Position numbers and translations under genes: made by a program. The notes below the pieces were generated by a model. The model had not been told where the DNA came from, did no database searches, and saw only the letters and a program-made list of their open reading frames with translations. Source: Paenibacillus barcinonensis (GTDB taxonomy: Bacteria > Bacillota > Bacilli > Paenibacillales > Paenibacillaceae). Taken from it: 50,462 bases of DNA. The stretch lies in the NCBI RefSeq assembly GCF_003217495.1, contig NZ_QJSW01000032.1, positions 1-50,462 of the forward strand, given 5' to 3'. The first letter of the stretch is position 1; every line of letters starts with the position of its first letter. Below, one piece after another: positions 23,649 through 31,704 of this stretch.

Positions 23649-24758
23649 ATGAAAAAGAACATGAAGAAATCCGTAGCTACGGTGATGGTGCTGGGTATGA
23701 CATTAACAGGAGCAGCCGGGGTATTCGCCGGAACACAGCTGGAGAAAATCTCCGCTTATCTCAATCATGGAATCAGCTTTAACGTAGACGGTGCAGCTTA
23801 CGCGCCAACAGATGACAACGGTACTAAGCTTGCCCCTATCACGTATAACAACTCGACTTATCTTCCGGTTCGCGCACTTGCCGAAGCGCTGCATGTGCCC
23901 GTAACGTACGATGGCGCTAACAAACAAGTAATCATCGGTAGTCTAAATAACAGCAATCCATCGGCTTTGACGAGCATAACGTATACCACTGCTCAGAAAG
24001 AAGCGATTCACAAAGCGTTCGCTCAATTTGATGGCTTTGAGACAGCGTATGCTCCGCAACAGATGACGGCAGGTGACCTGTTCAAAAGCGTAGCCGCTGG
24101 CGGCGATGGTGTGAGCTTTATTTTCAACCATATGAGGGTGGATGTTTCTCCAAGAGATTATTCGGATGGTTATACAAGCAAAGAAGTAAAGCTGTCCAAC
24201 GGCGTTAGTGCAAAATGGTATACACCAAGTGATACAGGCATGCTCACCCTCAAGCTTGATGATCGCTATGTCACCCTTAGCTCGCCAGATCATAAGCTTA
24301 CCCAAGACCAACTGCAGCAAGTGGCTGTCTCTGTACAAAAAGTGAACAGCGGCAACGATCAAGGCATCACAGCCTACGAAAATGTAAACTACTCCAAACA
24401 GCAGCTGGACAATATTCGCAGCTCATTTGCCAAATTTGATGGCTTTACGGCAGCGTATGCACCGCAGCATATGGTTGCTGGAGATGCATTCAAAAGTGTG
24501 GGTGCAGGCGGAGATGGCGTGAACTTTGTATTCAATCGCATGAATGTAACGATATCTCCAAGAGACTATTCTTTCAGCTACGATGGCAAAACGGTAAAAC
24601 TGCCTAACGGCGTATCTGCCAAATGGTACACACCAGATAACACTGACATGCTCTCTTTCAAGCTGGATGATCGCTATGTCACGCTCAGCTCGCCAAATAA
24701 CCAATTGACGCATACTCAACTGGAGCAAATGGCAGTAGCTGTGCAAAAAGTGAAATAA
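23649..24758 (+). CDS. Secreted protein: copper-amine-oxidase-N stalk plus duplicated DUF4367-like domain
   Basis: A 369-residue exported protein with a signal peptide at about 1-28 (TVMVLGMTLTGAAGVFAG). Residues 30-100 are a copper-amine-oxidase-N domain (TYLPVRALAEALHVPVTYDG), here at the N-terminus. Residues 113-232 and 248-369 are two closely similar repeats of about 120 residues, sharing FDGF, AYAPQ, FKSV, GGDGV, SPRDYS, NGVSAKWYTP and LDDRYVTLSSP. The ending of each repeat (L.LDDRYVTLSS...LQQVAVSVQKV) resembles the DUF4367 tail, but that is tentative. AAGGAGAG precedes the ATG at 23649. A palindrome CAGAAT-T-ATTCTG at 23560-23572 lies upstream. Confidence 0.8.
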   Translation: MKKNMKKSVATVMVLGMTLTGAAGVFAGTQLEKISAYLNHGISFNVDGAAYAPTDDNGTKLAPITYNNSTYLPVRALAEALHVPVTYDGANKQVIIGSLNNSNPSALTSITYTTAQKEAIHKAFAQFDGFETAYAPQQMTAGDLFKSVAAGGDGVSFIFNHMRVDVSPRDYSDGYTSKEVKLSNGVSAKWYTPSDTGMLTLKLDDRYVTLSSPDHKLTQDQLQQVAVSVQKVNSGNDQGITAYENVNYSKQQLDNIRSSFAKFDGFTAAYAPQHMVAGDAFKSVGAGGDGVNFVFNRMNVTISPRDYSFSYDGKTVKLPNGVSAKWYTPDNTDMLSFKLDDRYVTLSSPNNQLTHTQLEQMAVAVQKVK

Positions 24759-24780
24759 ATATAAATAAACAAAAATAACG

Positions 24781-24845
24781 AAACACGCATCATTTCGGCC
24801 CTTACGTTCTCCAGACTTAATAGCCGATCTGATGTGTGTTTTTGT
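24781..24845 (+). terminator. Intrinsic terminator after the stalk/repeat gene
   Basis: AACACGCATCA at 24782-24792 pairs with TGATGTGTGTT at 24830-24840 (one G-U), with a short inner CGG/CCG stem, followed by TTTTTGT. Confidence 0.8.
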
Positions 24846-24972
24846 CTAGGAAAGCTTAATCGTTGTAATCTAAACCTTACATATTGAATCAGGTCCAACT
24901 AAACAATTAATGATCCACTGATATACCACGCCTTGCGATATGAGGTTTCCTCATACATTGCGGGCCCCCTGT

Positions 24973-25995
24973 TTATGATTCCGGTATCTCATCCACCTTC
25001 ACATCCGTCAAACGGATGACCCGGCGATAATACAGGGCGTCCATTAGTTCCTCCCAGTCCAGCTCATCAACGTTCTCGTCGCGAAAAAATACGGAAGCTG
25101 CTGGCAGGAAGCCAAGCAATGGCCCTGTTCCCCCGCAAACGAGCATGCCGCCATCCCCGCCTTTAGGCATTACTTCACCGTCTGCAGCCAGCGTAAGCTC
25201 ATACTTGTAGGGGTCTCCCCTAAACTGGATACCAAAAAAATTGGGCAGCTCCAAGTCATATGAATTCGCTGCAGCGGGTTGGTCGTTGAGTTTTCCGAAA
25301 TACCTCAATCTCATCGTATAATCAAAGCTGTCACCCCAAGGGAATAACGTACGACAGCCGCCTCCATAGATATACTCCCACTCGTCCTCGGTCAGCAAAC
25401 CAAACCCGGCCGCTGTTTCTTCCTTCACAACATCCTCCAGGTCGATCCCTTCATTAAACCAAAAAATTTGGATATCTCCTTCACGATGTCGGACCATCCG
25501 AAATTGCAAATGCAGTTCATATTCATTCAACCCGGACTGCTTGAATTGCGCCAGCGCTTCAGGAAAATCCTCATTTTCCTGAGCAAACGCCTCCTCCTCC
25601 GACACTTCAATCCAGCCCAGTGAGATCGTCTCGCATTCTACAAGCATCGGCCCTATGGTAACTTCTCTCACGGGTGACATCTGGCTGGTCAGGAAGGCTT
25701 GCACGTCCTCTATGCCTTGGGTGTCAGCCGTTTCTTGAAAATCAACCGAGGTTGCTTCATCCATTCCGTGCTGCCACTGTTCCCAGCCAAGGGTTACCTG
25801 ATCACCCGGAACAAATACGAACCGCTCCCCCTCGTGTGTGAACACCCCCGTCTCTGTACGTTGTCCGAATCGTTCAAACGTCTTCAGTCCCTCATACCGC
25901 ATCCCTTCAGGAAGCATCAGCTCGATTCGTTTCATGCATCCCTGCTTGTCCTGCTCGGATAGTTCTTGCCAGACGCTCCTCGTTAATGCCTTCAT
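24973..25995 (-). CDS. FGE-sulfatase-like domain protein, probably non-catalytic
   Basis: A 340-residue cytoplasmic protein that resembles the formylglycine-generating-enzyme (SUMF1/EgtB) fold. The matching parts are RFVFVPGDQVTLGWE near residue 58, LLTEDEWEYIYGGGCRTLFPWGDSFDY near residue 200 (the family TEAEWEYA...FPWG motif), NFFGIQF and the late GGDGGMLVCGG...ASVFFRDE. The paired cysteines that FGE uses near GFRC are absent, so enzymatic activity like FGE is unlikely; other members of this fold are binding scaffolds. It follows the 559-residue gene by 66 nt on the same strand and is probably co-transcribed. The ATG at 25995 has a purine-rich GGAG site upstream. Confidence 0.7.
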   Translation of the reverse strand: MKALTRSVWQELSEQDKQGCMKRIELMLPEGMRYEGLKTFERFGQRTETGVFTHEGERFVFVPGDQVTLGWEQWQHGMDEATSVDFQETADTQGIEDVQAFLTSQMSPVREVTIGPMLVECETISLGWIEVSEEEAFAQENEDFPEALAQFKQSGLNEYELHLQFRMVRHREGDIQIFWFNEGIDLEDVVKEETAAGFGLLTEDEWEYIYGGGCRTLFPWGDSFDYTMRLRYFGKLNDQPAAANSYDLELPNFFGIQFRGDPYKYELTLAADGEVMPKGGDGGMLVCGGTGPLLGFLPAASVFFRDENVDELDWEELMDALYYRRVIRLTDVKVDEIPES

Positions 25996-26061
25996 TCCGG
26001 CTCCCCCTCTCCTTATGACTACATCTGAGTCTGTACAATTTTCTTTGACTCACCTGAACGC

Positions 26062-27741
26062 TCACTTGCCCGCAGCTTGTGCCAACGACAGCAGCAATTC
26101 CTTCCGTTTTCCGCCCGCTTTGCGCGCCAAAGTGACCAGCTTCTCCAGCTTGCCGAAGATCGGGTAAAGCACACGCTCGACTTCAAACGCTTCCAGCGTC
26201 TGCACCTGTTCAAGCAGACACGCCAGCTTCTCCTCGTGCTCGAACTCCGGCAGCACCTTCAGCTTCAAGCCATCGGTTGAGCGGCGCAGACTATGGACCA
26301 GAACGGGCATGGAATGTGCGGTTACCCCGTATTTTTCAACAAACGCAGCGATAAACTTGTCCTGGATCATCTGATGCTCATCGTCCACCTGATCCATATA
26401 GTCATTAATTAAAGCAAAAAACTGCTCGTTCTCAAGCCCAAGCCCAAAGGCAGCATAACTGCCCGGCATACCGTTTTTTTCGCCTTCGGTATCTGCATAG
26501 AACTCAAACTGCTGCATGGCTGCTCGTGCATATGTTTCCAGAAGAGGATGCAGTTCAGGGTACTGTAGAGCATTCGCGAAGAAACGATGTGTATCGGATT
26601 TGGCAAGACCTTTGATTGGGAGATACTGCTTCGCCTTGGATTTCAGCTTGATATGATAGTTTTTCGGAAAGCCCTGCTCCAGCAAACGAATAATAAAAAC
26701 CAGTGCCTGCCGATATGCCTCCGGGCTCTCTTCACGAATCTGGATCGTAATCCGGGCAAAGACATCATTGGCCTGGCCTTCCACCTGCTTCGTCTGGACA
26801 TACGTATCTTCTGGTGGATAGGCACCACTGCCCTCTGTCAACATACGCTTCGCTTGTTCACTGCCTAGTTGCTTTGCCAGCTCCAGAAACTTGAGCCCCC
26901 TCGGCTTGCTGTAGCTGGGTTCAAAACGTAAGATCAGCACTGCCGCATATAACAGCAAATCTATGGAATTCTGAGCCTCAGCCTGATCTTGATTCAGTCT
27001 CTCCAGCTGCTCTGCACTTTTCAAGGTGTATTCATTCTCACGGTATGCTGAAGTCTGTACGTCGAAATACTTCGGCAGAAACTGCCGCTCCGCCCATAAC
27101 GTCAAGGCATAAATGATCGTATGGCGGTGTTCTGCAAGTGCTTCCTTCCGTTCCCGATTCAACGTTTGAATCTGTTCATACTGTCTGATGATCCATGCCG
27201 CATCCAAAGCAGGATACAGTACGGGATCAAGCAGATGACTTGCCAAAAAATGTGTTTCAAGCGGCTTGGTCGGATGAATGCCATTTTCCAGCTTCTGCTC
27301 TGTATAAGTACGTACCCGATCCAGCAGTAGCTGTCTTTTCTCTTGATTGACATACTCCAGCAGCGTTAGCTTCAGCATGCCATCACTTGCAGGGAATTTT
27401 CCGCGAAAGATAAAGCGGTAATCTATCAGCGGCGTATCCACCCATTCCGCCATTCTTTCCTGAACCACCTCAACCAGCCGCGGTTGAATTTCAGTGCGAA
27501 CCATTTCCTCTGTAAAACGAATGTTCTGTGTCAAAAAGGAGCCTTCGTCCCATCCCATATCCAGACTGTCCACAACGGTTCTTCCGGGCTTATATAAAAG
27601 GAAGATGTCATCGAATATGCCCATCTGCAGTGTCGTTCGTTTCAAGGTCTGTTGCAAATCTGTACGTTTTGCCTGTTCATCAAACCATTCATGAACCGCC
27701 TCAATCATCTCTTCCAGCGCTTGCTCCACCTTTGTTGTCAT
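26062..27741 (-). CDS. Large helical protein of unknown function
   Basis: A 559-residue protein that I do not recognise. It is soluble, strongly helical and rich in charged residues, with no signal peptide. One segment, LKFLELAKQLGSEQAKRML near residue 290, looks like a single Sel1/TPR-like repeat. The C-terminus is basic and helical (GKLEKLVTLARKAGGKRKELLLSLAQAAGK). GCAGGAGAA lies 3 nt before the ATG at 27741, which sets the start; the longer upstream frame has no good site. It is the first gene of a two-gene unit with the FGE-like gene. It could belong to a Bacillales DUF family of this size, but I cannot name it with confidence. Confidence 0.65.
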   Translation of the reverse strand: MTTKVEQALEEMIEAVHEWFDEQAKRTDLQQTLKRTTLQMGIFDDIFLLYKPGRTVVDSLDMGWDEGSFLTQNIRFTEEMVRTEIQPRLVEVVQERMAEWVDTPLIDYRFIFRGKFPASDGMLKLTLLEYVNQEKRQLLLDRVRTYTEQKLENGIHPTKPLETHFLASHLLDPVLYPALDAAWIIRQYEQIQTLNRERKEALAEHRHTIIYALTLWAERQFLPKYFDVQTSAYRENEYTLKSAEQLERLNQDQAEAQNSIDLLLYAAVLILRFEPSYSKPRGLKFLELAKQLGSEQAKRMLTEGSGAYPPEDTYVQTKQVEGQANDVFARITIQIREESPEAYRQALVFIIRLLEQGFPKNYHIKLKSKAKQYLPIKGLAKSDTHRFFANALQYPELHPLLETYARAAMQQFEFYADTEGEKNGMPGSYAAFGLGLENEQFFALINDYMDQVDDEHQMIQDKFIAAFVEKYGVTAHSMPVLVHSLRRSTDGLKLKVLPEFEHEEKLACLLEQVQTLEAFEVERVLYPIFGKLEKLVTLARKAGGKRKELLLSLAQAAGK

Positions 27742-27987
27742 CTGTTCTCCTGCCTTCCCGTGTGATGTACTGTATGTATGTTGTGCCGAGACACTACGAT
27801 CGTTCTTCCTATATTCAAGCAAATCTACATCTGACGATGAACGGATAGAAAATATGCAGTAATGTTACATATCAATTCTTATTTTACATGCTTAAATACA
27901 CCGGCAACAATAAGTCTTACGCACGGTTGTTCCCTATCGAATTCTGAATTCGCAGCTATTCTTCTGGCGTAAAAACTCGGATGAATA

Positions 27988-28031
27988 CAAAAAAACACCG
28001 AATTGAGCCGCTTGCAGCCCCATTTCGGTGT
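27988..28031 (-). terminator. Intrinsic terminator on the minus strand
   Basis: ACACCGAA pairs with TTCGGTGT around a 21-nt loop with inner pairing, followed on the minus strand by seven T. It lies in the 27742-28240 gap and may end read-through from the Spo0E-like gene. No other gene is visible in this gap. Confidence 0.75.
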
Positions 28032-28102
28032 AAATATGAAATCCATGTTGAACTTGTCCGACTTTCGTATGATTACATTCATACCAGAGAGCCTTCGCTC
28101 TG

Positions 28103-28130
28103 AAAAAAATCATTCATGCTATAAATGATT
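28103..28130 (-). terminator. Terminator downstream of the Spo0E-like gene
   Basis: On the minus strand AATCATT pairs with AATGATT around a 9-nt loop, followed by TTTTT. The stem is AT-rich and weak; it lies 110 nt past the Spo0E-like stop. Confidence 0.4.
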
Positions 28131-28240
28131 CAGCGTATGTAATATACAACTTTTTTCAGTTTGGAAAAGAAGAGGAGCCGCTCTACGAAGAACACGACGA
28201 CTTTCCTAAGAGGTTCCGTCATCCGTTCGTACACTTGACC

Positions 28241-28429
28241 CTAGCTATGATGGTTTGATTGTGAAATAAACCGTTTGACATCGTTGTATTCGTTAATTAA
28301 TTCATCCAGCTCCATCGACTGACGAATGACTTCCGGGTGCTGCAAATCGGTATACTGACTCGCAATATGATAAAGTCTCTGCCTTGCCTTTTCAATACAT
28401 TCCTGAAGGGTCTTCGAGTTCCGTACCAT
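28241..28429 (-). CDS. Spo0E-like aspartyl-phosphate phosphatase
   Basis: A 62-residue helical hairpin protein of the Spo0E/Rap-like phosphatase family, which removes phosphate from Spo0A~P and so delays sporulation. The first helix is ECIEKARQRLYHIASQY and the second carries the SMELDELINEYND motif, equivalent to the family SxELDxLI signature with the key Ser and Asp. Length is within the family range (50-85). The start is uncertain: two adjacent ATG codons (28432, 28429) follow AGGGGG, and the second has the better spacing. It stands alone between terminators, and is consistent with a spore-former. Confidence 0.8.
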   Translation of the reverse strand: MVRNSKTLQECIEKARQRLYHIASQYTDLQHPEVIRQSMELDELINEYNDVKRFISQSNHHS

Positions 28430-28593
28430 CATGCCGCCCCCTGTCACGCTGTGTAATTTCTATCCAAAAATGACTATCTATTATAATATTCGGAACATAA
28501 TCCGTTTCAGATTACCCTAATCTGGAATTTTAACTTATTTTTTTATCAAGATAGAGATTTTATGTTATACCGTTAACTTGCAAAAGATAACAG

Positions 28594-28630
28594 AAAAAAC
28601 ACCAGATCGGCTTAAAGCCTTTCTGGTGTT
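28594..28630 (-). terminator. Intrinsic terminator, minus strand
   Basis: AACACCAGA pairs with TCTGGTGTT with an inner GGCT/AGCC stem; on the minus strand it is followed by TTTTTT. It is a second hairpin in tandem with the one at 28764-28800 beyond arsR. The 28430-28802 gap contains no other feature. Confidence 0.8.
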
Positions 28631-28763
28631 TCATTTGTGTGTTCACCCTCATTATAGAAGCGCTGGGACAACATAGAATGTCGCATCATTAACATGCAAC
28701 CATCAGGGATTCCTCCATCTATGGATAACGTACCGTCTCTCGCTACGATCAATCAGAGACAAC

Positions 28764-28800
28764 AAAAAATGCCCCCTCTTCATGCTGAAGAAAGGACATT
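28764..28800 (-). terminator. Terminator directly after the arsR-type gene
   Basis: A continuous 14-bp stem including G-U pairs (ATGTCCTTTCTTCA with ATGAAGAGGGGGCAT folded back) ends 3 nt from the arsR stop and is followed by six T on the minus strand. Confidence 0.85.
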
Positions 28801-28802
28801 GC

Positions 28803-29126
28803 TCAAGACGGATCTATATTGCTCTGTGCCGCGGCTTGCAGAATAGGCTGCAGTAGCCCTGGAAAACGTGCCTCCAGATCATCAGACCGCAGGGTGAGAA
28901 AATGCTGAGTTCCCTGTACTCTGACCCGAATAACACCTGCCTCCCGTAAGGTGCGGATGTGATGCGACATCGTGGACTTCACAACAGGCGCATGGAAATG
29001 ACTGCATGGCTGCTCACCGCTTCTCGCCGCTTCGGCTGCAATCCCAAGCCGGATTGGATCACTGAGGGCATACAGCACAGAGGACAGCTCGATATCAGCC
29101 ACTTGTGGATGATGTAAAATTTTCAT
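28803..29126 (-). CDS. ArsR family transcriptional regulator
   Basis: A 107-residue winged-helix repressor: LYALSDPIRLGIAAEA opens the domain, VVKSTMSHHIRTLREAGVIRVRVQG is the recognition helix and start of the wing, and FLTLRSDDLEARFPG ends it. Cys41 precedes the recognition helix (QPCSHFH, with two His nearby), which may bind a ligand or metal, but the classical ArsR CxC motif is absent. It diverges from the MFS exporter gene; an inverted repeat between them (29193-29210) is the likely operator. AAGGAGACG precedes the ATG. Confidence 0.9.
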   Translation of the reverse strand: MKILHHPQVADIELSSVLYALSDPIRLGIAAEAARSGEQPCSHFHAPVVKSTMSHHIRTLREAGVIRVRVQGTQHFLTLRSDDLEARFPGLLQPILQAAAQSNIDPS

Positions 29127-29192
29127 ACGTGCGTCTCCTTTTTTACAGACTATGCATTGTATTTTATCACAAATTCATGATATATTTCTAAT

Positions 29193-29219
29193 GTTCGATA
29201 CCAATCGAACTTATATAAT
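29193..29219. promoter_or_regulatory. ArsR operator palindrome with TATAAT
   Basis: GTTCGAT-ACCA-ATCGAAC (29193-29210) is a perfect 7-bp inverted repeat midway between the divergent arsR and MFS genes. A consensus -10 TATAAT for the MFS gene follows at 29214-29219, so the dyad covers the spacer and -35 area, where a repressor would block both promoters. Confidence 0.7.
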
Positions 29220-29333
29220 TTCGCAGGCATCCCTTGTTGTGAGACACAAGGGCTGAGACTATACACCATTTTGCAAATGTTACAAGCCGTTTCTGAAATA
29301 TTGCGAAATGCACATCATACTAGGAGGTTTTTT

Positions 29334-30704
29334 ATGAACAACACCGCAACCGCATCTCCGCAGGAACGGACAGGACTACAGGAAGGTTTGATTGTGGGAC
29401 TGCTTGGTTTCACCGTTATACTCGTCGTGATGAATACGATGATGTTTAATCTCGCTCTGCCCAAAATCGCGGCCGAATTCAAGCTGACATCCGTTGCTTC
29501 TTCGTGGATTGTTACGGGCTATTCGATTGTATTTGCTATTTCCTCGATTACATTCTCACGGTTATCGGACTTTGTGCCGATACGCACCTTGTTTACAACC
29601 GGACTTACGCTGCTCGGAGCCGCATCTGTGCTTGGTTTCTTCAGCAATCACTTTATTATACTGCTTATTGCCCGTCTGATTCAGGCTGCAGGTGCAGCTT
29701 CTGTTCCCGGTCTCGCTATCGTTCTGATTACACGGTATATCCCGAATGATCGACGGGGCAAATCCATGGCTGTCATCATGTCCGCCAGTTCACTCGGTCT
29801 TGGACTGGGTCCCGTACTTGGAGGCAGCATTACACAGTTTCTGGGCTGGCATGATCTGTTTATCGTTACAGGATTAACGCTGTTTCTGATCCCTGTATTC
29901 TATAAGCTGTTACCTAAGGAAATGCCGCAAAAGGGCTCATTCGACCTGCTCGGCGCAATCCTGCTTGCCATTGGTACCACCGGTATCCTGTTATTCCTGA
30001 CCTCACGTCAGGCCATCACTCTCATTGTTGGGGTAGGTGCACTGCTGCTGTTCTGGCTCCGTATTCGCCGCGCCGCAGATCCGTTTGTACAGCCTTCACT
30101 TTTCAAAGACAAGAAATATATGATTCTCAGCTCGCTGGGCATTGTATCGTATATCAATAATTTTGCCACATTGTTTCTGCTGCCGCAGGTTCTCGCGCAT
30201 CTCTATGAACTGACACCTGCCCAGTCGGGACTTGTTATTTTCCCTGGTGCACTCATATCCATGCTGCTGTCCAACCGCATCGGGCGTATGATTGACCGTC
30301 ATGGCAACACACTTCTGTTAAAATATGCTCCATGGCTGCTGCTGGCTGCGGCCGGATTGTTCGCTCTGTTTGCAGACCACAGCATCTATGCCATCATGGT
30401 TGTCTATATGCTGCTCAGTGTTGGTTTCTCTTCCTTGACGACCAGTGTATCCAACGAGTTGTCGGGTAATCTGTCCATGGATCAGGTGGGCGCAGGCATG
30501 GGCTTGTTCCAGCTCAGTCAATTTTTCAGCGGTGCTTTCAGCGTAGCGGTAACCGGGGTTGCCCTGACCGCGATGCAGAACATGCAGCTATCCTCGGCTT
30601 ATAGCTTTATTTTCTGGGGCATGACTGCGGTTGGCCTCGCATCTGTAATCTTTTCGCAAATGTATTTGCGAATGCAGTCACGCAAACCACAAGTAACCCG
30701 CTAA
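29334..30704 (+). CDS. MFS drug exporter, TetA(L)/DHA2-like
   Basis: A 456-residue membrane transporter with about 14 helices, similar in layout to TetA(K/L)-type drug:H+ antiporters. Helix 1 is followed by NLALPKIAAEFKLTSVASSWIVTGY. Motif A is in the second loop (KLTS..RLSDFVPIRTLF region), and antiporter motif C is SASSLGLGLGPVLGG in helix 5. The charged loop RYIPNDRRGKSMA matches the TetL family. It should pump a small toxic compound out of the cell. The upstream frame is rejected because AGGAGG lies 6 nt before the ATG at 29334. Control by the divergent ArsR gene is likely. Confidence 0.88.
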   Translation: MNNTATASPQERTGLQEGLIVGLLGFTVILVVMNTMMFNLALPKIAAEFKLTSVASSWIVTGYSIVFAISSITFSRLSDFVPIRTLFTTGLTLLGAASVLGFFSNHFIILLIARLIQAAGAASVPGLAIVLITRYIPNDRRGKSMAVIMSASSLGLGLGPVLGGSITQFLGWHDLFIVTGLTLFLIPVFYKLLPKEMPQKGSFDLLGAILLAIGTTGILLFLTSRQAITLIVGVGALLLFWLRIRRAADPFVQPSLFKDKKYMILSSLGIVSYINNFATLFLLPQVLAHLYELTPAQSGLVIFPGALISMLLSNRIGRMIDRHGNTLLLKYAPWLLLAAAGLFALFADHSIYAIMVVYMLLSVGFSSLTTSVSNELSGNLSMDQVGAGMGLFQLSQFFSGAFSVAVTGVALTAMQNMQLSSAYSFIFWGMTAVGLASVIFSQMYLRMQSRKPQVTR

Positions 30705-30735
30705 AGGCCGGGAGACTTGCCCTGTCCCGTTTGAA

Positions 30736-30781
30736 CCAGAAGCTCTGTCTTCAGACAGAATTTCTGGTTTTTTCTTTTTTT
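30736..30781 (+). terminator. Intrinsic terminator after the MFS gene
   Basis: CCAGAA and TTCTGG form the outer stem and CTGTC/GACAG the inner stem, followed by TTTTTTCTTTTTT. It starts 31 nt after the stop codon. Confidence 0.85.
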
Positions 30782-30812
30782 ACATTTGATAGATGGTGTG
30801 TTCTGATATAAC

Positions 30813-30855
30813 AAAAAAGCTGTCCCATCAGTCCGTGCAGATGACTAGGAACAGC
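30813..30855 (-). terminator. Terminator after the SnoaL-like gene
   Basis: On the minus strand GCTGTTCC pairs with GGGACAGC (one G-U) over an inner AGTC/GACT stem and is followed by six T. It lies about 145 nt past the stop of the gene at 31002. Confidence 0.75.
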
Positions 30856-31001
30856 CCTGTTCTCTATATTGTACAGCTGAAAGAAAGCATGACTTGTTAA
30901 CGTTGGACGTAGACGACACCCTCAATCAGCTTATATCCGCTTGCGCGTACACCTTAAAGCCAGTTCAGGATAGGAATAACTTCCGGTGCAACCATGTGAT
31001 A

Positions 31002-31454
31002 TTATTCAAACAAATCCAGTCGCAGACGTTTCAAGCTAGTATGCTGAATGCACCATTGTCCGTCCATCTTCACAAATGTCTCGTGATAATGCCCAAATCC
31101 GTGAAAGGATTTGTTCTCATTGCCTTCAGGAAACGTCACCCAGTCCTCCATAGGCGAGATGACTTTTGCCTCCGTATCCGATACAAATTCTACCTCTCCA
31201 CTGTGCACATGATGTACAGTTACCGCCGGGTCTACAAGATCACGGAACACCTGCACAATCGTATCACGACCAGTCAAAACCGGAATAGGATTCCCTTCCG
31301 TACTGAAATCGGCAACGGCATCCGGTGCAAAAACCTCACCCAGCTCATCCCAGGCTTTCGTATCAATATAACGGCAGTAGCGTGCCTTGGTATTGCGAAT
31401 TTGCTCCAGAGCCAGCAGCTGCTCCAATTCGGTCATCGTTGTCGTTAGACTCAT
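31002..31454 (-). CDS. SnoaL-like (NTF2 fold) protein
   Basis: A 150-residue protein of the nuclear-transport-factor-2-like cone fold, SnoaL_4 type. The pattern is LEQIRNTKARYCRYIDTKAWDELGEVFAPDAVADFS near the N-terminus, then GRDTIVQVFRDLVDPAVTVHHVHSGEVEF and FHGFGHYHETFVKMDGQWCIQHTSLKRLRLD. His and Asp residues inside the cone (KARYC, VHHVHSG, GHYHETF) are typical for small-molecule isomerases or hydrolases of this fold, but the substrate is unknown. The ATG at 31454 follows TGGAGGG by 8 nt and is preferred to an upstream in-frame start. An Rrf2 gene lies upstream on the same strand but is separated by a terminator. Confidence 0.85.
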   Translation of the reverse strand: MSLTTTMTELEQLLALEQIRNTKARYCRYIDTKAWDELGEVFAPDAVADFSTEGNPIPVLTGRDTIVQVFRDLVDPAVTVHHVHSGEVEFVSDTEAKVISPMEDWVTFPEGNENKSFHGFGHYHETFVKMDGQWCIQHTSLKRLRLDLFE

Positions 31455-31597
31455 AAGTATTTCCCTCCAGAGATGTGAGATTGCAATCAAGTATGTATAG
31501 AAAGTATCTTCCTTATTGTAGCACTACGTCTTCATGAAATACTAGACCGGCTGTTCTGCCTGGTCTGATTCAGTGGCAGCACACCCTTTCACGTATG

Positions 31598-31634
31598 AAA
31601 AATCCCCCGCATCTCTGACGAAATGTGGGGGATT
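31598..31634 (-). terminator. Intrinsic terminator after rrf2-type gene
   Basis: On the minus strand AATCCCCC pairs with GGGGGATT over an 18-nt loop, followed by TTT. It is 70 nt beyond the Rrf2 stop and separates it from the SnoaL-like gene. Confidence 0.75.
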
Positions 31635-31704
31635 ACAAATAATATTCTGAATACAGAAGACTGATTATCCGTCTGTTATAGCAGGCTTGTGATGTCTAGG
31701 GGCA

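Noticed and set aside
27879..28082. 67-codon minus-strand open frame
   Set aside because: It spans an intrinsic terminator and has no ribosome-binding site.
29225..29260. CACAAGGG-CTGAGA segment resembling part of a TPP riboswitch
   Set aside because: Only the short GGG-CTGAGA block is present; the P4/P5 pyrophosphate-sensor sequence is absent and the downstream gene is an efflux pump.
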